Assembly: GCA_025455665.1 (NCBI GenBank)
Contig: JALOMC010000106.1
Span: 1-7,727, forward strand
DNA from: Chitinophagaceae bacterium
GTDB lineage: Bacteria; Bacteroidota; Bacteroidia; Chitinophagales; Chitinophagaceae
DNA: 7,727 bases
Direction: 5' to 3'
The position numbers and the translations under genes are program-made. This document shows positions 1 to 6,620 of this stretch, one piece after another; the first letter of the stretch is position 1; every line of letters starts with the position of its first letter. The notes under the pieces were generated by a model. That model did not search any database, was not told the DNA's origin, and was given only the letters and a program-made list of their open reading frames with translations.

Positions 1-279
1 ATTCAACGGGCGCAGGTAAAAATTTCGGCGGCAAAGTGCGTAGAGTGCAAGCCCATTATTGAAAGTACAGTACCCAAGTTTGTAGATGGGCTGGTGAAAA
101 TAACGGTGGTGTGGAAAAAGGATGGAACAGGTTACGCCAATGTGGCCTGGTATCCTGACCGCACCAATATTGAAGAAATCAAAACCGCCATTGCCAACGC
201 CGGTTTTGATGCCGACGATGTGACCGCCAATCCGGAGAGTGAGAAAAAGTTACCTGCTTGTTGCAGAAAGGCCACCTGA
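1..279 (+). CDS. Heavy-metal-associated (HMA) domain protein, 3' part only
   Basis: The frame is open from the first base to a TGA at 277-279, so the 5' end lies outside the window; 92 residues are visible. They form a ferredoxin-like HMA fold. A metal-binding CxxC (C-V-E-C, visible residues 13-16, bases 37-48) follows the first strand, then a helix (PIIESTVPKFVDG), two strands (KITVVW, YANVAWY), a second helix (IEEIKTAIANAGF) and the tail LPACCRKAT with a vicinal Cys-Cys. HMA domains bind soft metals such as Cu(I) or Hg(II). Small periplasmic or secreted Bacteroidota members of the family typically have a signal peptide and end in a similar 'LPxCCKK' tail, so the missing part is probably a signal peptide and the first few residues. 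The usual GMxCxxC motif is modified here to AAKCVEC. A GTG at 94 is in frame but would remove the CxxC, so it is not the start. The metal cannot be told from sequence. Confidence 0.85.
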   Translation: MQRAQVKISAAKCVECKPIIESTVPKFVDGLVKITVVWKKDGTGYANVAWYPDRTNIEEIKTAIANAGFDADDVTANPESEKKLPACCRKAT

Positions 280-288
280 TCCAATTTC

Positions 289-756
289 CTAATTATCAAG
301 CATTTGCTTCAGTTGTTGCCGGCTGATCTGGCCAGCTTGCAGCAGCGGTATACGCTTTCTGATTCCTTTTGCCGCCGCCAGTACAGTGCCCTCTAGTTGG
401 TAGGGCAGGGGTGCAGGATTGAGTAGCAGGTTCAAACTGTTGCTGAGCAGGTAGCGGGTACTCAGGTGCAATTGTACCGGCAGCAATGTGTCGGCCGCCG
501 CCGGCAAATCAAAGGCAGCAGCCAGGCGGGCCTGCCCAATGTGCTGCTGGCCGGCCAGGCATCGGGCTTCAGCCTCCAGCACCTTTATAGCAAAGCGGTT
601 AGGATTATTGATCCGCAGCTGCACATCCAGAAAAATGCTATCGGCAGCCAGCTGTACTACCCGCATATTTTCCATTCCTTTTACCACCGGCGCTTCGGGC
701 GCCTTGCACCCAATGGCCAGTGCTGCCAGTAGCAGTAGGTTCACCCATTTTTGCAT
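289..756 (-). CDS. LEA type 2 family lipoprotein
   Basis: This 155-residue protein starts at the ATG whose complement is 754-756. I chose this start because it gives a clean lipoprotein signal: MQKW, a hydrophobic run VNLLLLAALA, and a lipobox L-A-I-G-C with the acylated Cys at residue 17. The open frame continues upstream to 990, but that extension overlaps the divergent WbqC gene and would bury the signal. The mature part resembles the LEA14/WHy (water stress and hypersensitive response) beta-sandwich: alternating hydrophobic strands (SIFLDVQLRINNPNRFAIKV, residues 40-59) with the diagnostic N-P in 'INNPNRF' (49-55), then a long run of Leu/Ala-rich strands (LLPVQLHLS, LPYQLEGTVLA). The family is small; bacterial members are usually membrane-anchored and of unknown role, with a proposed stress or desiccation function by analogy with plant proteins. 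It converges on the HMA gene (9 bases between stops) and diverges from WbqC. It probably sits in the periplasm anchored to a membrane; which membrane is not clear. Confidence 0.75.
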   Translation of the reverse strand: MQKWVNLLLLAALAIGCKAPEAPVVKGMENMRVVQLAADSIFLDVQLRINNPNRFAIKVLEAEARCLAGQQHIGQARLAAAFDLPAAADTLLPVQLHLSTRYLLSNSLNLLLNPAPLPYQLEGTVLAAAKGIRKRIPLLQAGQISRQQLKQMLDN

Positions 757-791
757 GTACAAGTATAGGCAATGATGTAGCTTGCCAGCCC

Positions 792-1442
792 TTGACCACG
801 GTAATTGAAACACAATTTTTTGGGCCCATTGCCGCTTTTGCTTCCCTGCCGCATAGCCAGCTGCTGCTGGTGGAGCGGTGTGAGCATTGGCAAAAAATGA
901 GCTATCGCAACCGGGCACAGGTATTGGGCCAGCAAGCAGTGCTAAACCTGAGTATACCCATTGTAGGTGGCCGCGACCAGCGACAGCCAATCGATCAAAT
1001 GCGAATTGACTATAACGGACGCTGGAAGCAAGAACATTGGCGCACCCTGGAGAGCCTCTACAACCGGTCGCCGTATTTTGAGCATTATGCGCCTGCCCTT
1101 GGCCAACTTTGGTGGCAGCAGCCAGCTTTGCTGATCGAATGGAATTTTGACCTGCTGAAATGGGTGGTGCAGCAACTGCGCTGGAGTGGTAGTCTTCGGT
1201 TTACCGATGAGTACCAACCAGTCTATCCTGCTGAAACCAGCCTTGATTGGCGCGGTCGGTTCTTACCAAAAAATCGTCTGAGTTTTTCGATGCCCGCATA
1301 CCAGCAGGTGTTTGGTCAGCGTTTTGAACCCAACCTGTCGATACTCGATTTGTTGTTCAATGCCGGACCACACAGTTGGCATTACCTGCTACAATTATCG
1401 CACACCCCTGCCAGCTGGCCTGTCAACGCCTTCAACAGCTGA
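792..1442 (+). CDS. WbqC family protein
   Basis: With a TTG start at 792 this is a 216-residue protein, close to the usual length of the family. Recognisable family blocks are: the N-terminal strand and motif TTVIETQFFGPIAAF (residues 2-16); YRNRAQVLG (38-46); LSIPIVGGR (53-61); IDQMRIDYNGRWKQEHWRTL (67-86) leading into LYNRSPYFEHY (89-99), the 'Y-x-x-x-P-[YF]-[FY]' signature; and LSILDLLFNAGP near the C-terminus. WbqC is named after a gene in an O-antigen cluster and is loosely linked to polysaccharide or glycan biosynthesis. No reaction is established, and Bacteroidota genomes often carry one copy outside any glycan cluster. The start is uncertain: the only in-frame ATG nearby (720) lies inside the divergent lipoprotein gene, and no GTG is in frame between. 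The TTG gives an N-terminus like that of relatives, but no strong ribosome-binding site precedes it. The large adhesin gene follows 60 bases downstream; co-transcription is possible but not shown. Confidence 0.85.
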   Translation: MTTVIETQFFGPIAAFASLPHSQLLLVERCEHWQKMSYRNRAQVLGQQAVLNLSIPIVGGRDQRQPIDQMRIDYNGRWKQEHWRTLESLYNRSPYFEHYAPALGQLWWQQPALLIEWNFDLLKWVVQQLRWSGSLRFTDEYQPVYPAETSLDWRGRFLPKNRLSFSMPAYQQVFGQRFEPNLSILDLLFNAGPHSWHYLLQLSHTPASWPVNAFNS

Positions 1443-1463
1443 TTTTCATTAGGCTGATTGAAC

Positions 1464-1470
1464 TAATTTG
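1464..1470 (+). promoter_or_regulatory. Possible Bacteroidota -7-like element before the large adhesin gene
   Basis: The 60-base gap between the WbqC stop (1442) and the adhesin ATG (1503) contains TAATTTG, one base short of the Bacteroidota -7 consensus TAnnTTTG and 32 bases before the start codon. I see no good TTTG at the proper -33 distance and no hairpin terminator in the gap, so read-through from WbqC is just as possible. The A-rich stretch at 1485-1494 (AACGAGAAAA) fits the non-Shine-Dalgarno, A-rich leaders of this phylum. This is a weak candidate only. Confidence 0.2.
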
Positions 1471-1502
1471 CCCGTCTTACTGTGAACGAGAAAACTTTTT
1501 GA

Positions 1503-4500
1503 ATGCTTCGCCTGATTTCCACCCTGGTTGTTTTCCTCTGCTTTATTGTGTTGCCGGTGGCCGCTCAGGACTTTTCTAATAAAGGCAAGGAGTTTTGGCT
1601 CACTTTTCCTGCCCACGTAGACGGTACAGGTGCAGTGATGGGTATCTACATTACATCCGACAGGGCTGCTACCGGTACGGTGCAGGCCGGTAGTGTCAGT
1701 ATTCCATTCAGTATTACGGCCAATGGGGTGCGTCGTATTTTTTTAGGCCCCAATGGCGATGCGCCCAATACGGCGGTTTACCTGTCACAGTTGGAGGGCA
1801 TTGCTACCGATGCCGGCATTAAGGTGACGGCCGATGTGCCGGTAGTGGTGTACGCACACATTATTCGGCAAGCCCGCTCAGGTGCTACCCTGGCGCTGCC
1901 CACCAATGTATGGGGCAAAGATTACATAGTGCCCAGCTACCGCAGTGCCGGGCAAAGCGGGGCCAATAGTGGTTTTGGTGTGCTCACCGTAGTAGCAAAA
2001 GACAGCAACACGGTAGTTGAAATTACGCCGGCCGTTACCTCTCGTGCCGGGCAGCCCGCTGGTATTCCATATACCATTACACTTACCAAGCCAGGCGATG
2101 TATACCAGGTCCAGTTTCCGTTCAATCTGGATATCAGTGGTACCAAGGTACGCTCCATAGCAGGTGCTACGGGTGGTTGTAAGCCCATTGCGGTGTTTTC
2201 GGCTACTACCTGGTCGGCTTTCGATTGCCCGGGGGCATCGGGCGGCGATAACCTTTTTCAGCAGCTGTTTCCTACCCGCAGCTTCGGTCGTACTTTTCTT
2301 ACAGCGCCATTTGCCCGCAAAACGTATGACATTTTCAGGGTGTTTGTAACCGATGCTACTGCTGTAGTACGCCGAACCGAAAATGGGATAACTACCACAC
2401 TGGCTGGCTTGAATGCGGCTGGCTACTACGAATTTTCGACCAACCAGCCCAACCAGATACAAAGCGACAAGCCCATTTCGGTAGTGCAGTACATGACCAG
2501 CCAGACCTGCGGCCCCACTGGTGTAAACGTGGTGCAAAGCGATCCTGAAATGGTGGTGCTGAATCCGGTAGAGCAAACCATCAACAACATCACCGTTTTT
2601 TCGGCGCGGCAAAACTGGGTGCCGCCAGGCCAAAGCAATGTGGACCGGTGCTACCTCAACATCATTATTCAATCGGCAGCAGCGCCTTCATTCCGCATCA
2701 ACGGGTTGCCACCTACCGGCAGTTTTCAGGCCATTCCCGGTACTGCTTTCAGCTACCTGCAAGAAGAAGTAACCAACCTCGCATTGAGCAATCCGGTGCA
2801 AACACTCACGGCTGATTCCAGCTTTTCAGCCATTGCTTATGGCTATGGCAATGTGGAATCTTACGGCTATAATGCAGGTACCAATGTGATAGACCGCAGC
2901 CAGTTCATTACCATCAAAAATGAATTTGCTACGGTCAATTTTCCGGCCACCTGTGTCAATTCGCCTTTCAACTTCGCTATTACGCTGCCCTACCAGGCTA
3001 CACAGTTGCGCTGGCAGTTTTATGGTCGCTTTAAAGATACCACGGTGGCTGCACCTGTGCCCGATAGCAGCTTTGTGGTAGATAGCAAAACCTTGTACCA
3101 GTACCGGCTACCCGGTAGTTACATCCTCAGCAGTACAGGATTGTACAAAGTGACCGTGTTTGCCACCAATCCATCGCCAGATGGCTGTAGTGGCGAGCAG
3201 CAGATTGACTACGATGTTGAAGTGTTTCCGAAGCCGACGGCTGATTTTGTGTGGACACATACCGGCTGCACTACCGACTCGGTTCGGTTTACCGACCGCT
3301 CAAACGGTCTTGGTCGTACCATCAACCGGTGGCGTTGGCAGTTTGGCGATGGCGGAGTTGACTCCATACGCAATCCGGCCAAATTGTATACGAATCCCGG
3401 CGTGTATTCTGTAAGGCAAACCATCATTACCGATATAGGTTGCGTGGCCGATACTGTGAAAACAATAAATGTAACACTGCCGCCGGTAGCCAGGTTTGGT
3501 GTGTCGGCACCTGCATGTGTTGGTTCGCCCATCAGCTTTACCGATTCTTCTTCGGCCAGTGGCAGCAGCATTGTGAGGTGGTATTGGGATTTTGGCAATG
3601 GCCGCCGCGATACTGCTACTACCAATACAGCCCGCACCACCAGTTATGCGGCCGCCGGAACGTATACAGTCAGCCTTGTTGTAGAAAATCAAAGCGGTTG
3701 CCGCAGTGTGGCTTTCACCCGCACAGTGGTTGTAACTGCCTTTCCGGTGGCCGATTTTGCCTTGCCCGCCGCAGTATGTTTACCCGTAGGACGTGCAGCT
3801 TTTACTGATGCCAGCAGCATAGCCGACGGTACACAGGCACAGTTCAGGTACCGCTGGGAGTTTGGCGATGGTGGTGTGGACAGCGTTCGGAATCCTGTAC
3901 ATGCTTACACCGGTACAGGTCCATTTACAGTCAGGCTGCGGGTAACTTCGGGCGCTGGCTGTATAAAAGATACCAGTAAGGTGCTCAGCAATGTATTTGC
4001 GCAGCCCAAAGCCAGCTTTAATGTGCCGGCCGAGTTGTGCTTGCGAGACAGCAGTCGTTTTACCAGTACCAGCACGGCTGCCAACCAAACCATTGTGAAG
4101 TACTACTGGAACTTTGGCAATGGGCAGATCGACTCGGTAATGAATCCGGTTCGTCGTTACGCCACGGCTGACACTTTCAACGTGCGGCATTGGATTGTGA
4201 GCGACAGAGGTTGCTTCAGCGATACGGCCGTGCAACAGCATATTGTCAATCCGCTGCCGACCGCTGCGTTCAATACTTCATCACCGGCCTGCGAAAACAA
4301 TACGGTCGTTTTCACCGACGGCAGCAACCCGCGGGTGGGCACCCTTGCACGCTGGCAGTGGAATATGGGAGATGCCACGGTGAGAGATTTGACAAGCGGA
4401 GCGCCATTTTCTTTTGTATACAGTGTATTTGGCCCCAGGCAGGTAAGCCTGGTGGTGACCAATAGTAAAGGTTGCGTAAGCGATACGCTGCGACGTACTG

Positions 4501-6614
4501 TTCAGATAAATGCATTGCCAAGGCCCGATTTTGTAGTGCCCGAAGTGTGTTTGACCGATGCATTCGCTGTATTTACCAATAGCAGCACTATACCCGATGG
4601 TACAGGCAGTAGCATGACGTGGCAATGGAATTTTGGCGATGCAAACTCAACAGCAGCCAACCCCAATACCAGCAATGCCCGAGATGCGCAACATCGCTAC
4701 AACGCAGTGGGAAACTATACGGTCAGGCTGGTGGTCACCTCGGCCAACGGATGTGTAGACTCGGTGAGCAAAGTGCTGACTGTAAACGGTGACAGGCCCC
4801 GGGCTGATTTTGTGGTGCTGAACGATACCCGCCTTTGCGCCAATGAAACCATCAGCATTCAAAACAAATCAACGGTCAACTTCGGTACAGTGACCAAAAC
4901 CGAAATTTTCTGGGATTGGCCCAACGCTGCCATTGTAACGACCGACGACAATCCGCTGCCCGATAAAGCATACAGCCATCGCTACCCCGATTTTCAGGCC
5001 CCTTTCAGCAAGGTGGTTCAAATACGTTTTTTGGCATACAGCGGTGGGGTGTGCGTCAGCGAGGTCATCAAAACCATAACGTTGAATGCCAGTCCGCGGG
5101 TTGTGTTTCAAACCATACCGGGCATTTGCCTCGATGCCAGTGGCCGCAGCATTTTGCAAGCCAGCGATGTAGCCGGCCTTGCTGGTACAGGCACCTATAG
5201 CGGCCCGGGCGTAAATGCAGCAGGATTGTTCAATCCGGCTACGGTAGGTGTGGGTACCTACACGCTGCAATACCGATACATCAGCACAGTAGGTTGTCGC
5301 GATAGCGCCACGCAATCTATTACCGTGTGGCCACGGCCCACTGCCAACTTTAATGTAGATGCGCCCACTTGCGAAACGCAGGCCATTACTTTCAGAGATG
5401 CTTCGGTGCCCAATTTTGCCCGCCTGGCCCAATGGAACTGGACCATGGGCAATGGCAATACACGCAGTCTGAATTCGGCCAATCCTTTTACCGAAGTGTA
5501 CAGCACCACAGGCAATTACACAGTAGCATTACAAGTTGTAACCGATAGCGGCTGTACCAGCGTACCTGTCAGCAGAGCCATTCGTGTAAATCCGTTGCCC
5601 AGGGTTGACTTCACCCTTCCGGTTGTTTGCTTGCCTGCCGGGCTGGCCAGCTTTACCGATCAGTCTACAATAGCCGACGGCAGCCAGGCGCAGTTTACGC
5701 ATCGCTGGTCGTTTGGTGTGGGCAATGCCGGCGCCACCGGCCGCACGGCTAGTTTCAACTATCCGGCGGTTGGCAATTACAATGTAAAGCTGGTAGTAAC
5801 GTCGAAAGACGGTTGTAGCGATAGCCTGATCAAAGTACTATCCGACGTGAATCCGCAGCCGCTGGCCAACTTTGATGCAGCCCCGGCAGCGGTGTGCATA
5901 GGCGAAGTACAGCAGCTGACTGACCGCAGCAACCCGCTGGCACAAACCATTACCGGATGGTTTTGGGATTTGGGGGACGGTACCCGGCCCACTACGCAAA
6001 ATGTAAGCTATACCTATCGCAGTGCCGGCACCTTTAATGTGCGCATGTATTACCAAACCAACAAAGGTTGTTTTAGCGATACGGTAGTGAAGCCAGTGAT
6101 TGTACATCCTTATCCGGTGGTAAGTGCCGGCCCCGATTTGGTGGTGCTGGAAGGGGGGCAAGCCACCATTAACGCCACCGCCACCGGTAGCAGCAACTAC
6201 ACCTATCTGTGGACCCCGGCCACCCATCTTAGCAGTACCAGTGTGCTTACACCCGTCACACGGCCCACTAATGATATTACCTACAGACTGACTGTGACTG
6301 GCGCCGGCGGTTGTGCCCGCAGCGACGAGGTATTTGTAAAAGTGCTGTTCGATCCGGTGGTGCCTTCTGCCTTCAGCCCCAATGCCGATGGCATCAATGA
6401 TGTGTGGAATATCAAGTATATCAGTAGCTATCCTGGTGCGGTCATTCAGGTGTTCGATCGATATGGCCGGCAGGTATTTTCAAGCACGGGCTACAATACG
6501 CCCTGGGATGGCAAGCTGAACGGGGCCGACCTGCCAGTGGGTACATATTACTACATCATTGATCCGAAGAATGGCCGTAAAGCCAGAAGCGGTTCGGTGA
6601 CCATTGTGAGGTAA
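1503..6614 (+). CDS. Giant secreted multi-PKD adhesin-like protein with IgGFc-binding-like head and T9SS type B sorting domain
   Basis: This 1703-residue protein starts at an ATG followed by a clear Sec signal peptide (MLRLISTLVVFLCFIVLPVAAQ, likely cut after VAA near residue 21). Residues about 22-472 are a beta-rich head starting NKGKEFWLTFP, with blocks PVVVYAHIIRQ, VWGKDYIVPSY, KPISVVQYM and DPEMVVLNPVEQT; these match my knowledge of the bacterial IgGFc-binding-protein N-terminal family. Residues 473-575 are Ig-like. PKD-type domains then begin near residues 576, 659, 745, 832, 916, 1003, 1095, 1276, 1363 and 1450, most with W-x-[FML]-G-[DN] cores (e.g. WRWQFGDGG); the one at 1095 is degenerate. 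A non-PKD Ig-like domain lies at 1195-1275 (TGTYSGPGV, GLFNPATVGVGTYTLQY) and another at 1535-1615 (SAGPDLVVLEGG). Residues 1616-1703 are a CHU_C / type B sorting domain (VVPSAFSPNADGINDVW, VIQVFDRYGRQVF, PWDGKLNGADLPVGTYYYII). The protein is predicted to cross the outer membrane by T9SS and act as a surface or secreted adhesin. The ligand is unknown, and the head's name does not prove antibody binding. The next gene begins six bases after the stop. Confidence 0.92.
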   Translation: MLRLISTLVVFLCFIVLPVAAQDFSNKGKEFWLTFPAHVDGTGAVMGIYITSDRAATGTVQAGSVSIPFSITANGVRRIFLGPNGDAPNTAVYLSQLEGIATDAGIKVTADVPVVVYAHIIRQARSGATLALPTNVWGKDYIVPSYRSAGQSGANSGFGVLTVVAKDSNTVVEITPAVTSRAGQPAGIPYTITLTKPGDVYQVQFPFNLDISGTKVRSIAGATGGCKPIAVFSATTWSAFDCPGASGGDNLFQQLFPTRSFGRTFLTAPFARKTYDIFRVFVTDATAVVRRTENGITTTLAGLNAAGYYEFSTNQPNQIQSDKPISVVQYMTSQTCGPTGVNVVQSDPEMVVLNPVEQTINNITVFSARQNWVPPGQSNVDRCYLNIIIQSAAAPSFRINGLPPTGSFQAIPGTAFSYLQEEVTNLALSNPVQTLTADSSFSAIAYGYGNVESYGYNAGTNVIDRSQFITIKNEFATVNFPATCVNSPFNFAITLPYQATQLRWQFYGRFKDTTVAAPVPDSSFVVDSKTLYQYRLPGSYILSSTGLYKVTVFATNPSPDGCSGEQQIDYDVEVFPKPTADFVWTHTGCTTDSVRFTDRSNGLGRTINRWRWQFGDGGVDSIRNPAKLYTNPGVYSVRQTIITDIGCVADTVKTINVTLPPVARFGVSAPACVGSPISFTDSSSASGSSIVRWYWDFGNGRRDTATTNTARTTSYAAAGTYTVSLVVENQSGCRSVAFTRTVVVTAFPVADFALPAAVCLPVGRAAFTDASSIADGTQAQFRYRWEFGDGGVDSVRNPVHAYTGTGPFTVRLRVTSGAGCIKDTSKVLSNVFAQPKASFNVPAELCLRDSSRFTSTSTAANQTIVKYYWNFGNGQIDSVMNPVRRYATADTFNVRHWIVSDRGCFSDTAVQQHIVNPLPTAAFNTSSPACENNTVVFTDGSNPRVGTLARWQWNMGDATVRDLTSGAPFSFVYSVFGPRQVSLVVTNSKGCVSDTLRRTVQINALPRPDFVVPEVCLTDAFAVFTNSSTIPDGTGSSMTWQWNFGDANSTAANPNTSNARDAQHRYNAVGNYTVRLVVTSANGCVDSVSKVLTVNGDRPRADFVVLNDTRLCANETISIQNKSTVNFGTVTKTEIFWDWPNAAIVTTDDNPLPDKAYSHRYPDFQAPFSKVVQIRFLAYSGGVCVSEVIKTITLNASPRVVFQTIPGICLDASGRSILQASDVAGLAGTGTYSGPGVNAAGLFNPATVGVGTYTLQYRYISTVGCRDSATQSITVWPRPTANFNVDAPTCETQAITFRDASVPNFARLAQWNWTMGNGNTRSLNSANPFTEVYSTTGNYTVALQVVTDSGCTSVPVSRAIRVNPLPRVDFTLPVVCLPAGLASFTDQSTIADGSQAQFTHRWSFGVGNAGATGRTASFNYPAVGNYNVKLVVTSKDGCSDSLIKVLSDVNPQPLANFDAAPAAVCIGEVQQLTDRSNPLAQTITGWFWDLGDGTRPTTQNVSYTYRSAGTFNVRMYYQTNKGCFSDTVVKPVIVHPYPVVSAGPDLVVLEGGQATINATATGSSNYTYLWTPATHLSSTSVLTPVTRPTNDITYRLTVTGAGGCARSDEVFVKVLFDPVVPSAFSPNADGINDVWNIKYISSYPGAVIQVFDRYGRQVFSSTGYNTPWDGKLNGADLPVGTYYYIIDPKNGRKARSGSVTIVR
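3477..4247 (+). repeat. Three-PKD-domain repeat unit 1 (subtypes A-B-C)
   Basis: This unit covers residues 659-915 of the large adhesin. Domain A (659-744) has the core WYWDFGNG and is the most diverged A copy. Domain B (745-831) has VCLP, then FTDASSIADGTQAQF, then WEFGDGG. Domain C (832-915) has WNFGNG and ends TFNVRHWIVSDRGCFSDT. The B copy is closest to the B copy of unit 3, identical at 22 of 31 aligned residues from VCLP to the W-x-F-G core by my count. A lone C-like domain (residues 576-658, bases 3228-3476, TDRSN...RWQFGDGG...GCVADTV) precedes this unit. Confidence 0.7.
4248..5084 (+). repeat. Three-PKD-domain repeat unit 2 (A-B-degenerate C)
   Basis: This unit covers residues 916-1194 of the large adhesin. 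Domain A (916-1002) carries PACENNTVVFTDGS, the variant core WQWNMGD, and PFSFVYS. Domain B (1003-1094) carries EVCLTDAFAVF, STIPDGTG and WQWNFGD. The third domain (1095-1194) holds the C position but is poorly conserved: the usual core is replaced by FWDWPNAA and the domain is longer than its neighbours. It keeps the paired Cys pattern (RLCANE ... GGVCVSE). Confidence 0.6.
5328..6104 (+). repeat. Three-PKD-domain repeat unit 3 (subtypes A-B-C)
   Basis: This unit covers residues 1276-1534 of the large adhesin. Domain A (1276-1362) shares with the A domain of unit 2 the Met-containing core (WNWTMGNG versus WQWNMGD), the block PFTEVYS versus PFSFVYS, and an 'NPLPRVDF'/'NALPRPDF' link into domain B. 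Domain B (1363-1449) has VCLPAG, STIADGSQAQF and the altered core WSFGVGN, where the usual Asp/Asn is lost. Domain C (1450-1534) has TDRSNPLAQTI, WDLGDG and TFNVRMYYQTNKGCFSDT. DNA similarity to unit 1 persists: 6065-6089 matches 4208-4232 at 21 of 25 bases, and 5670-5680 equals 3819-3829. Confidence 0.7.
6606..6612 (+). promoter_or_regulatory. Shine-Dalgarno-like site for the lectin gene, inside the end of the upstream gene
   Basis: GTGAGGT overlaps the final codons and the first base of the stop codon of the large adhesin gene; its AGG core ends nine bases before the ATG at 6621. It is one of the few SD-like sites before a start in this window. With a six-base intergenic gap, it suggests translational coupling and supports the choice of start at 6621. 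SD use is generally weak in this phylum, so its role is inferred. Confidence 0.45.
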
Positions 6615-6620
6615 ACTGAT

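Noticed and set aside
760..767. TATACTTG on the minus strand, close to the Bacteroidota -7 consensus TAnnTTTG
   Set aside because: It ends three bases before the lipoprotein ATG, so transcription would begin at about the start codon, and I found no matching -33 element. A leaderless transcript is possible but not supported.
466..775. Two plus-strand open frames of 88 and 95 residues
   Set aside because: Both are shadows of the minus-strand lipoprotein gene, with compositions expected from reading it in reverse.
757..990. Upstream extension of the lipoprotein gene to a start at 990
   Set aside because: The extra 78 residues overlap the WbqC coding region antisense and would place the clear lipobox signal in the middle of the protein.
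1443..1502. Possible terminator between WbqC and the adhesin gene
   Set aside because: I see no inverted repeat followed by a T-run; the TTTTT at 1496-1500 has no stem before it.
1878..2672. A 264-residue open frame on the minus strand inside the first adhesin gene
   Set aside because: It lies fully antisense to a well-supported secreted protein and its translation shows no domain or signal. Low stop-codon density in this GC-rich coding sequence explains it. The same applies to the antisense frames at 3209-3692, 3780-4241, 4869-5432 and 5838-6227.
3228..6104. Regularly spaced short DNA similarities that could suggest a CRISPR or other non-coding array
   Set aside because: The period is about 250-260 bases, the copies are diverged, and they coincide with PKD domain boundaries in one uninterrupted reading frame; they are protein repeats.
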